This document shows, one piece after another, positions 24,540 to 31,988 of a stretch of 64,000 nt of DNA. The stretch spans positions 16,580 through 80,579 of the forward strand of contig WOZJ01000071.1 of assembly GCA_011620345.1 (NCBI GenBank). Direction: 5' to 3'. Every line of letters begins with the position of its first letter. Positions within the stretch are counted from its first letter, which is position 1. The notes under the pieces are model-generated. The model was not told the origin of the DNA, did no database searches, and was given only the letters and a program-made list of their open reading frames with translations. Made by a program: the position numbers and the translations under genes. The stretch is from Nitrospirota bacterium (GTDB lineage: Bacteria; UBA2233).

Positions 24540-25994
24540 ATGTACCCTGTCGTCCTCCTGTGCGCAATCGTCTTGGTTCAAGCCCAAGCTTCTGCCCGCT
24601 CGTTTTACGAGCAAGGCTATCGCATGGCGAAGACGCTCTCTCCGGCGTATTCCACGCTCGCTTCCCAGCTCAAGGAGGAGGCGGAACCGGATGCATGGAG
24701 CAGGGCGATTGCAATGGCCCGGCGCCACGAAGCGACGCTTGCCCGTTACTTCCCAGAGCAGCTCGAAAGGCTAAGGGGCATGTCCACGGCTATCGGCACA
24801 AATCCAACGGAGACGATCGCCCTTTCGATGTTCTTGAACCGCGGACAGCAGTGTGCCCAGGGGGCGAGCGCCCCTCCGGCCACGAAAGACGGCCAGGTGT
24901 ACTTGACATGGAACTTCGAGACGCTCACGGCAGCAAGGCCTTTATTCATCCTGCCTCTCTTTTCGATCGTCGAAAACCAAGAAGGCTATAAGTTTTGCTT
25001 TCTTGGCTTGCCGTATTTCTTCGGTGTTCCCTTGATGAACGAGAAGGGCCTTTCGCTGTCGGCCGCCTCGATGACGATAAACGAGGACGGGGAGGGCCTT
25101 ACGCCCTTCGAGCTGGCCGTTTTGGTAATGGAAAGGGCCGCAAACGTGGATGAGGCCGTGGAGATTTCCAAAGCGATGCCCCGATACTCGACCTCTGACA
25201 TCTACTGGGGCAACTGGATGAACTGGAGCTTCACCCTGGCCGATGCCCAGGAGAACGTGGCGACTATCGAGATGACAACCACGCTTTTCGAGGAGGTTCG
25301 CCCGAAAAACAAGATCGTTGCGCGTGCCAACCACTACGACTACCTGCCAGACGAGATGACAACCTGTTATCCCCTGGCCCCGCAGTATTCCAAAGGCGAG
25401 GCCTCGGCCTGCTTCGGCTCAAGGATGCGGGCCTCGAGGATGTGGAGGCTTTTGGAGGACAACTACGGGAACATCGACTTGGAACTGGTCAAGACATTCC
25501 CCGCGGACACTAAAGGCGGGGAGCCGTTCATGGGCAGGCCCTCGGGCACATGGTGGACGATCGAGCGGCACAGCCACACGTTGCCACGCGACCAGTCCGT
25601 CTGGAACGACGTCCCCTACAACCCCCAGGTCGATATAGATTACGTCATCGAGCAGTTCAACCTCGTCTACGAGCCCAAGCGGCGAGTGCTTTGGTGGTCT
25701 TCTGGCCATGCCTCCAGGGGGTACTTCACCCCGATATTTCTTGCCCCATGGTTTGGCGTGGAGGGCCCAACGATCGAGACCTACCAAGGACCCCAGAAGA
25801 ACTACGCAAGGGTGCTGAACAGCTGGGTGAAGGTTTCAGACGAGTTTTTTGGGCTTGCGGAAGTTGTGCTTGGGCTTGGGGCCAGGACAGCCCAGCTTTT
25901 CGGGTATACGGCCGGCATTGAACCTAACGAGGGCTCGGTTGCATTGGGTGCCTTTAGGCCCTATGGAACCGAAACGCCAAGTGTTGCAGAATAA
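24540..25994 (+). CDS. exported Ntn-hydrolase, C45/acyl-CoA:6-APA acyltransferase-like (copy 1)
   Basis: 484 residues. A signal peptide (MYPVVLLCAIVLVQAQASA) points to export. The predicted nucleophile is Cys105 in QQCAQGASAPPATKDGQ, followed by VYLTWNFE, the pattern of Cys Ntn-hydrolases (compare CxxxxA.....DGxxxxGRNxDW of C45 enzymes). The later LMNEKGLSLSAA fits the same fold. Such enzymes self-cleave before the Cys and then hydrolyse or transfer acyl groups on amides. About 85 residues lie between signal and Cys, a likely propeptide. The paralogue follows 13 bases downstream. Divergent placement from oppA suggests action on the same kind of substrate, which is inference. Confidence 0.8.
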   Translation: MYPVVLLCAIVLVQAQASARSFYEQGYRMAKTLSPAYSTLASQLKEEAEPDAWSRAIAMARRHEATLARYFPEQLERLRGMSTAIGTNPTETIALSMFLNRGQQCAQGASAPPATKDGQVYLTWNFETLTAARPLFILPLFSIVENQEGYKFCFLGLPYFFGVPLMNEKGLSLSAASMTINEDGEGLTPFELAVLVMERAANVDEAVEISKAMPRYSTSDIYWGNWMNWSFTLADAQENVATIEMTTTLFEEVRPKNKIVARANHYDYLPDEMTTCYPLAPQYSKGEASACFGSRMRASRMWRLLEDNYGNIDLELVKTFPADTKGGEPFMGRPSGTWWTIERHSHTLPRDQSVWNDVPYNPQVDIDYVIEQFNLVYEPKRRVLWWSSGHASRGYFTPIFLAPWFGVEGPTIETYQGPQKNYARVLNSWVKVSDEFFGLAEVVLGLGARTAQLFGYTAGIEPNEGSVALGAFRPYGTETPSVAE

Positions 25995-26007
25995 AAAAAG
26001 GGGGAGC

Positions 26008-27444
26008 ATGTACAGTATGCGGTTAATTTGCCGATACGGATGTTTTGCGGTGGGTCTGATTCTTGCCCTGGCGCACACAGGAAACGCCACCCCTTTCTTT
26101 GAAGAGGGTGTCACGCTAGGAAGGAGCTTCAAAGAGGCTTACCGTTCGTTCGCTGAAGATGCCAAGGCGTCGGGCTTAAACGAGCAGGCCTCGGCGCTTA
26201 GCCAGGGGCATATTCAAGACCTTGCCAGCTACTACCCGGAATACCTAGAAAGGCTTGAGGGTATTTCGGAGTCCTCCGGGGTTCCGACCGAAGATCTCGT
26301 AAAGGCCAGTTTCGTCTTGGCGTTAGGTCCAAAGTGTGCCCAGTCGGGTGCCGCCCCGCCCGCCACGAACGACGGCCAGGTGTATCTTTCCTGGAACTTC
26401 GAGTCCGCGCTTTTGGCCAGGCCGATCTTTTCGATTCCATTCTTTAGCGTGCTCGAGCCAAAAAACGGCTACAAGACGTTCTTTTGGGGCATTCCTTACC
26501 TGATCGGCGTCGCGATCATGAACGAAAAGGGGCTATCGCTCGCCGCCTCTGCCATGAACTACGACGACGACGGGACGGGGCTTACCTCGTTCGAGCTTGC
26601 CAGCATGGCGATGGAGCGCTGCGCCACGATTCCCGAAGTGACCGAACTTTTGGGCTCGGTACCTCGGTTTTCCACCTCCGACCCAACATTCGGGGCGTCG
26701 ATCAACTGGACGTTTTCGATGGCGGACGAGCAGGGTAACGTGGCCATGATAGAGTTCACTCACAGCTATTTAAAGTGGGACTACGGCGAAAATGGGATTG
26801 TCGGGAGAGCCAACACCTACCAGCTCCTGCCTTTAGAGAAGACGACCTGCATATCAACGTCGAAGTACTTCACGCCAGACATGGCGCTCGCTTGCTGGGG
26901 GGCGGATATGCGGGCCCTTAGGATGTGGGAATTGGTACGCACAAACTACGGCAACATTGACCTGGAAGCGATGAAGCGTTTCACTGCGGACACAAACGGG
27001 GGAACGGATTTCCTTGGCAGGCCCGCCGGCTCTTGGTGGACGCCGGAGCGTCATGGCCAGACCTTGCCCGAGGACCTTGCCCGTTTCCAGGGCACGCCCT
27101 ACATACCGATCATTATGGACTTCGGCTACGTGATTACCCATACGGTGTTCATCTACGAGCCCAAAAGAAAGATTATCTGGTGGACGCCAGGACATACCTC
27201 GAGAATCGGGCATATCCCCCTCTTCGCAGGTGAGCTGATGGGGGTCCAGGGAGCCGCCAGGATCGAGGATTACCAAGGACCGGCCCGCAACGCGGCTAGG
27301 GTCGTCCACTCTTTTTCCGGTGTGGCCCAAGCGTTGGGCGGCTCGATCGGGTTGATTGCAGGGCAGTTCTTCCAGGCAATCAACGGCAGGGATGTTTCGC
27401 CCGGCTATCCTGGCCTTTACTCGACCCAATTGGGGAGCCAGTAA
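26008..27444 (+). CDS. exported Ntn-hydrolase, C45-like (copy 2)
   Basis: 478 residues and clearly a tandem duplicate of the upstream gene. It has a signal peptide (MRLICRYGCFAVGLILALA), a propeptide region, the nucleophile Cys110 in GPKCAQSGAAPPATNDGQ, VYLSWNFES, IMNEKGLSLAASAM and the shared tail with PAGSWWTPERHGQTLPEDL. The ATG at 26008 has GGGGGAG just before it; an ATG at 26017 (spacing 12) is also possible. Two copies with different propeptides and C-termini suggest different substrates or a heteromer. The family is known for conjugated bile acid, penicillin and N-acyl amino acid chemistry, so no substrate is claimed. Confidence 0.8.
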   Translation: MYSMRLICRYGCFAVGLILALAHTGNATPFFEEGVTLGRSFKEAYRSFAEDAKASGLNEQASALSQGHIQDLASYYPEYLERLEGISESSGVPTEDLVKASFVLALGPKCAQSGAAPPATNDGQVYLSWNFESALLARPIFSIPFFSVLEPKNGYKTFFWGIPYLIGVAIMNEKGLSLAASAMNYDDDGTGLTSFELASMAMERCATIPEVTELLGSVPRFSTSDPTFGASINWTFSMADEQGNVAMIEFTHSYLKWDYGENGIVGRANTYQLLPLEKTTCISTSKYFTPDMALACWGADMRALRMWELVRTNYGNIDLEAMKRFTADTNGGTDFLGRPAGSWWTPERHGQTLPEDLARFQGTPYIPIIMDFGYVITHTVFIYEPKRKIIWWTPGHTSRIGHIPLFAGELMGVQGAARIEDYQGPARNAARVVHSFSGVAQALGGSIGLIAGQFFQAINGRDVSPGYPGLYSTQLGSQ

Positions 27445-27448
27445 CGGG

Positions 27449-27979
27449 TTGGAATATCTAAGGCCCGCACGGTACGCGGACCTTGAGCTTTTGGCGCGCA
27501 CCGGACGCGAAGACCCGGTGCGCGCCTTTTTCCTTGATTTTCGGGGCGATCTGGACCCTGCCCCTTTTTCGCGCCTCCGCGGAGCGTTTAGGGAAGAGCT
27601 TTTAAAGGGCAGCTCAAGCAGGCTGCTGGTTGTTCGAGCCGCATCTTCTCCGCTCCCAGAGGCCTTCGTGTTGGTTAGCTTTTTTGAGGGAATCGAAGGG
27701 GACTGCTTTCTAAAGGCCTTGCCTTGCATGGAGAACCTCGAAACCAAAGCCCTGCTAGACGGGCTAAAAGAGCTTTTAAATTATATTTTTCTATCAAGAA
27801 ACCGCCACCGGGCCATGGCTCAATTCCTGGGCTGCGAAGAGCCCTTGCTTGGGCTGTTTGAGAAGCTAGGCTTTATTCAAGAGGGCAGAAGGCGCGAGGA
27901 GGTGTACGCCCGAGGGCGATTTTACGACGTCATCCCTCTTAGCATGACACAAAGCCGCTTTCTTGCTCAAAATTCATGA
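27449..27979 (+). CDS. GNAT-family acetyltransferase-like protein (1 of 3)
   Basis: About 176 residues from the TTG at 27449, which follows the Ntn-hydrolase stop by four bases and is where the domain starts (LEYLRPARYADLELLA). An ATG at 27392 inside the previous gene is an alternative. The end shows the RimJ/SpeG-like signature: GLFEKLGFIQEGRRREEVY followed by GRFYDVIPLSM. The acetyl-CoA loop in the middle is weakly conserved. Function unknown. Its stop overlaps the next GNAT gene (ATGA). Confidence 0.7.
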   Translation: MEYLRPARYADLELLARTGREDPVRAFFLDFRGDLDPAPFSRLRGAFREELLKGSSSRLLVVRAASSPLPEAFVLVSFFEGIEGDCFLKALPCMENLETKALLDGLKELLNYIFLSRNRHRAMAQFLGCEEPLLGLFEKLGFIQEGRRREEVYARGRFYDVIPLSMTQSRFLAQNS

Positions 27980-28548
27980 GAACCGGAAAATTCGTCCTAC
28001 TTCGAAAGCCAGAAGAGGATGACCTCGATTTCCTTCTGGCCGTCTTCCAGGATCCAGACTATCGCCGCTTTATCGGAGGCGACCCCTTGGAGAGAGAAAA
28101 GCGGCTCAAGGACCAAATCCTCCGTGCGGCCCAGGGGCTTTTTTCTTACGATGCAAACCTTTATGCGATCGTTTGCCGACTGAAAGACGGCCGCAGGGTT
28201 GGCTGCATATTTTTCAACAAGGTCTCCTGGCGAAACCGTAACGCGACGCTAGACGTGTTCTTTCTAAAGGAAGAACGCGCCACGATGGCCGTCATGGACG
28301 CCTACGTGGCGGCCATCGAATACGCATTTTTGGACTTGGGCCTCCATAAGGTGATCGGCTACGTCTACGCGTTCAACGAAAGGCTCGTCAAGATCCACAA
28401 AAAGCTGGGGATTCAGATCGAGCAGCGGCTGATCGAGCACGTCTACCGGGACGGGCGCTACCACGATGTCCTGGCCTTCGGGATGCTCGAGCCGGAGTTT
28501 CGTGAGCTTACGAAAAAGCCCTTCTACAAGTTCCTGCGCGGCGGATAA
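27976..28548 (+). CDS. GNAT-family N-acetyltransferase, RimJ/RimL-like (2 of 3)
   Basis: 190 residues. It opens with the usual first strand (VLLRKPEEDDLDFL), then FQDPDYRRFIGG, a central beta region (GCIFFNKVSWRNRNATLDVFF) and the closing GLHKVIGYVYAFNE, HKKLGIQIEQRL and DGRYHDVLAFGM elements. RimJ/RimL-like enzymes acetylate protein N-termini, amino acids, sugars or antibiotics. Start and stop overlap the neighbouring GNAT genes by four bases and one base, so the three are co-translated. Confidence 0.85.
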   Translation: MRTGKFVLLRKPEEDDLDFLLAVFQDPDYRRFIGGDPLEREKRLKDQILRAAQGLFSYDANLYAIVCRLKDGRRVGCIFFNKVSWRNRNATLDVFFLKEERATMAVMDAYVAAIEYAFLDLGLHKVIGYVYAFNERLVKIHKKLGIQIEQRLIEHVYRDGRYHDVLAFGMLEPEFRELTKKPFYKFLRGG

Positions 28549-30137
28549 TGGCCTACGAGGACCTCTACGTGTTTACGGTTGAGGAAGAACCCTTCGCGTT
28601 TCATACGAAAACGGCCTTCCTCGTGCAGCTGGACGCTCCGACGGCGAGGTTTTTAAACCTTCGAGGTGACGCGAGTGCCTTCTTAGAAGAATTCCCCGGG
28701 CAGGTCTTGAACGAGTGCATGGGGGCACTCTCCGGTCTATACGAAGACGACCTTCTCCCAAAAGAGCTGGAGATTGAAGAGCGCAAGAGCCCTAAAAACC
28801 CCCGTTGGGTGCTGGATCTAGCGTCCATCCAAGACCCGCTCTTCGTGCTCGGTGCCACCTTGAAGGCGACTGCCGCCTTAAGCCCAAGCCAAAGCGCCCC
28901 GCTTGTTGTTGGAATGAGCGCAAAAGAGAGGATCGCCTCTTATCCATCTAAGACCCCTGGCGTAGTTTTTGGTGTCCATGAGACAGAAGGAGTGTTTCGG
29001 TTTCCCTCGGGTTCAAACCCGATGGATGCCGTATTGTGTCTGGAAACATTCGAGCCTGCACTTATCCAGAGACTGTTTCGCGAGGGTACTGGTAGAGTCT
29101 GGTTGGATTGGGGGGGATGGATTCCAAGCCCCCCAAAAGGGCTCTTTGATGCCCTCGTTTCCCTTATGGGCTCTGTCTGGGAAGAAAACCCCAAAGCCAT
29201 ACTCGAGCCTTTATCCTCTTGGATCCGAGCCATGTACGAGGCCGTCCCCCCAGTTCACCCCCCCTGGATAGGGGTCTTGCTGCCAGGCCAGGATAAATCC
29301 TTGAGCCTCAAGGCCTCGCCTCGCGCCCCCGAATCGACGTTTGTCAGTCTGCAAGATGTCTTAGCCCTCTTAGGAGAGTCGGATACCTGCAAGCCCGTAT
29401 GCAGGGCCTGCCCGATCCTAAAGCTTTGCCAAGGGGGGCATTGGGCGCCACGGCTGAAGAATGCGCAAGCCGGGTATCAAATCTCCCCTCCCGATCCAAA
29501 AGAGTGCGCCATTGCCTTCGATGTGTTCCGCGCCGCCGTCGCCCTGTACGACCGGCTAGAACGCGAAGGGCTTTTGGAAATCCAGGCAGGAGACGCGCCA
29601 ACCAAGAAGATGGAACGTTTCGCCTGGGGGACGCACGCTCTAAGTGCTCGCTTAATCACAGAAGAATCCTTCACCGAAGTGAGTCCTTTCCTTAAAAAAG
29701 CCTTTGACGACGGGATTTTCCTGGTTGAGCGATTTTTAGACCCCTCATGGAGAGAGGTTCAAAGGCTCCTTCAAGAAGATGAACCGAGGCGCAGGCTCGT
29801 TGTGCTAAGGAGCGGCGAGGGGGAGCCTTGCGGGTTTTTATGGGTTGCGGCGCTTGAGCAGGATTATAGGGCCGATGCATCGCTATGGCTCTCTGAGCAC
29901 GCCTACGGGGTGCTTACGCCTTCTGTCCTAAAGGACTTCCTACGGGCGTTACTCAGGGACCTTGGCATAAGAAAGCTTAGCTTGTACGCCTTGACGGGGC
30001 ATGCTAGGCTTGAAAGGTTGCTCGAGAACGCCGGAGCGGTACATGAAGGGGTGCTCCGTGAAGCCGCGTTTCTCGAAGGCGGCTTCCGGGACGTTGCCGT
30101 TTACGCATGCCTCGAGAAAAAACTTGTAACAAAGTAG
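28548..30137 (+). CDS. SPASM-like Cys-motif protein fused to a C-terminal GNAT domain (3 of 3)
   Basis: 529 residues. The N-terminus (residues about 5-40) resembles the short beta region that opens radical-SAM peptide maturases. Residues 281-297 hold CKPVCRACPILKLCQGG, the C-x2-C-x5-C-x-G-G pattern of a SPASM domain with His where the next Cys is usual; Cys320 follows later. No radical-SAM barrel can be recognised in residues 40-280. Residues about 353-525 form a GNAT domain ending in GGFRDVAVYACLEKK, like the two upstream genes. It may be a protein that binds an Fe-S cluster or peptide and carries an acyltransferase. This is inference. I know of no characterised protein with this arrangement. 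Confidence 0.65.
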   Translation: MAYEDLYVFTVEEEPFAFHTKTAFLVQLDAPTARFLNLRGDASAFLEEFPGQVLNECMGALSGLYEDDLLPKELEIEERKSPKNPRWVLDLASIQDPLFVLGATLKATAALSPSQSAPLVVGMSAKERIASYPSKTPGVVFGVHETEGVFRFPSGSNPMDAVLCLETFEPALIQRLFREGTGRVWLDWGGWIPSPPKGLFDALVSLMGSVWEENPKAILEPLSSWIRAMYEAVPPVHPPWIGVLLPGQDKSLSLKASPRAPESTFVSLQDVLALLGESDTCKPVCRACPILKLCQGGHWAPRLKNAQAGYQISPPDPKECAIAFDVFRAAVALYDRLEREGLLEIQAGDAPTKKMERFAWGTHALSARLITEESFTEVSPFLKKAFDDGIFLVERFLDPSWREVQRLLQEDEPRRRLVVLRSGEGEPCGFLWVAALEQDYRADASLWLSEHAYGVLTPSVLKDFLRALLRDLGIRKLSLYALTGHARLERLLENAGAVHEGVLREAAFLEGGFRDVAVYACLEKKLVTK

Positions 30138-30565
30138 CGTGTACAGTGCATTACAGGAAAGAAGAGCTTAAGTTTGCCGATAACGAGCAGCGGGTCGTCG
30201 CGGTTCATGAGCATCTCGTGGGCCTTGTGACGCAAGCGAGAAAAGCCCTGGAAAACAAAGAGCCACAAAGGCTCAAGAAGCTCCTCGATGCCGCGATGGA
30301 TGCAGTGGCGACTCTCGACATGCACCTGGATTTCCGGTCAAATCCGGCGTTTGCTGCTGCGATCCGTCGCTGGTACGCGTTTTGGACGCTTTGCATGATG
30401 GATGCACGCCAGGCGGAGGGCGAAAGCACAGCGGCCACCTTGCAAGAGCTCGAAGATTCTCTGAAGGAGTTCGTTCTCTCGCTTCGTGACGGCATGGTGC
30501 TTCGCAACGCTCCCGTCCCAGAGCAAAAAGGCTCGCAAAAAGGCGGTGTGTCGTTTAACGCCTAG
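30107..30565 (+). CDS. FliS-like helical protein (possible flagellin export chaperone)
   Basis: 152 residues, almost entirely helical. The central region (VVAVHEHLVGLVTQARKAL, then DAVATLDMHLDF and a Trp/Tyr-rich helix) follows the FliS layout, in which a small four-helix bundle binds the flagellin C-terminus. The start is uncertain: the ATG at 30107 lies inside the previous gene and the GTG at 30146 is an alternative; neither has a clear ribosome site. No flagellin gene is in the window, but flagellar basal-body genes are at 60.6-64 kb. The identification is tentative. The 3' end overlaps the convergent hydrolase by four bases. Confidence 0.5.
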   Translation: MPREKTCNKVACTVHYRKEELKFADNEQRVVAVHEHLVGLVTQARKALENKEPQRLKKLLDAAMDAVATLDMHLDFRSNPAFAAAIRRWYAFWTLCMMDARQAEGESTAATLQELEDSLKEFVLSLRDGMVLRNAPVPEQKGSQKGGVSFNA

Positions 30566-31857
30566 AAGACGTTCGAGGGTTTTTCCTCTTCAAGGATTCC
30601 GTATGGCTTTTCGAGAAAGGCTTCGCCTTTGGGTGTCCTCTTGAGGACCAACGCGGGGTTTTCTTCGTGGAGCAGGGTTTCTATGTTCTGAATTCGGATG
30701 AGCCCGTAATCGTTCAGGTACTCCACGTGGGCCCCGACCTCTTCGAGGGCGAGAAGGTGGTTGTACCCTTCGGAGTGCATCGGGTAGACGCTGCGAGTTA
30801 CATCTACAACGGTGCGGGGTTCGCTGAAAAGCCGAAGAATTTCCAAAAGCCTCTCTTGATGGTGGTGCAGAAGTTCCGTACCCCTCTTTGAAACGTCCTG
30901 GATTTCGCCTTCATGTCCTCCTAAGCCGAGCCTGACGCCTTCCAGACTGCCGATACGTTTAAGCGCGCCGATATAGTGCCCAAGCCCGCAGAACGGGGCG
31001 ATGTGTTCTGGGCTTTGATGGGGCGTGATGGTCGGCAGAATATGATCGCCCGTAAACAGGATGTCGTCGTACAACAAGCAGACCTCACCCGGGCAGTGTC
31101 CCGGGGTATGGATCACGCGCATGCCTTTTAGGGTGTCCCCGTCCCGTAAGGCGCTTTGTGGTTCGAAATCTTTAAAAAAGGCCTTCCCAAATCGGTACAT
31201 CTCTTCCATTTGTAAGGCCCTTTCGCTCGAAACTCCGGCCCTTCGAAGGAAAACGCCCAGGTCTTTCGATAGCAGGACGGTTCGTTCCTCGAACTGTGCG
31301 AGCGATTTGAAGTCCAGCTCGTGGATATGGACGCGCGCTTTCGAGCGTTCAACCAACCCATGGAGCCCGCCAAAATGGTCAATATGGCCGTGGGTAAGGA
31401 CGATATCCGTGATATCTTCGATGCAAAAGGTTTGTCCGAAGCACTCCGGGAGAAGCAGCTCGGCCCTCTTTAAGTCTCTTAGGGCGGTTTCTGTCGTCGT
31501 GGCCGCGTCGATCAGGACGTTGCCCGAAGCCTGCGGCAAGAAATAAAGGTTGTTGATGTGCCCAGGAAAGGTTTCTGCTACAATCCTGTACACGGGCCGG
31601 CCCGAGGCCGTTTTGTAGCGCTTCAGTCCTGCGATGCCGTAATGATCCACGTACGCGCTTAAAGACGCACCCGAAGACCTCGCTGCCTGTAGCTCTTGAA
31701 GGCGTTCCTCGAAAGCCCCTTGGCACTCCAAAGTGGCATCGATGCGGGCATGGACCCTTCCAAGAAGGTCTTCGGATTTTTCCGGTGCGGCCTGCGTTGC
31801 AAACAGGGCCTCTTCGGCCTTCCAAAGTGCCTTAAGTATAGATACAATCCCTGACAT
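30562..31857 (-). CDS. metallo-beta-lactamase-fold hydrolase
   Basis: 431 residues. The metal motif LTHGHIDHFGG (H-x-H-x-D-H), a second His in IHTPGHCPGE, Asp in FTGDHILP and a final His in LGGHEGE place it in the MBL superfamily. A helical N-terminal extension (about 1-75) and a C-terminal winged-helix-like region (320 onward) recall LACTB2-type members. Members range from thioesterases and glyoxalase II to nucleases, so the substrate is not assigned. GGAGT precedes the ATG. The gene is divergent from topA and convergent with the FliS-like gene. Confidence 0.85.
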   Translation of the reverse strand: MSGIVSILKALWKAEEALFATQAAPEKSEDLLGRVHARIDATLECQGAFEERLQELQAARSSGASLSAYVDHYGIAGLKRYKTASGRPVYRIVAETFPGHINNLYFLPQASGNVLIDAATTTETALRDLKRAELLLPECFGQTFCIEDITDIVLTHGHIDHFGGLHGLVERSKARVHIHELDFKSLAQFEERTVLLSKDLGVFLRRAGVSSERALQMEEMYRFGKAFFKDFEPQSALRDGDTLKGMRVIHTPGHCPGEVCLLYDDILFTGDHILPTITPHQSPEHIAPFCGLGHYIGALKRIGSLEGVRLGLGGHEGEIQDVSKRGTELLHHHQERLLEILRLFSEPRTVVDVTRSVYPMHSEGYNHLLALEEVGAHVEYLNDYGLIRIQNIETLLHEENPALVLKRTPKGEAFLEKPYGILEEEKPSNVF

Positions 31858-31988
31858 AGCGACTCCTTCGAAGCGGGCAGTTTTCTTTCTTCAAGTATGA
31901 ACGGCATCGAAAGCCAAAGCAAAGGGCCTTGTGCTAGAATACCCAAAGGAAGCTCTGCCAATTCTTAAGGAATAAACGGGTTGATACA

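Noticed and set aside
26854..27747. 297-residue minus-strand reading frame across the second Ntn-hydrolase and first GNAT gene
   Set aside because: No domain, low-complexity start, and both opposing genes are well supported.
28548..30137. C-x3-C-x2-C at residues 281-288 read as a radical-SAM cluster motif
   Set aside because: It is followed by C-x-G-G as in SPASM domains and lies far too late in the chain, with no barrel around it.
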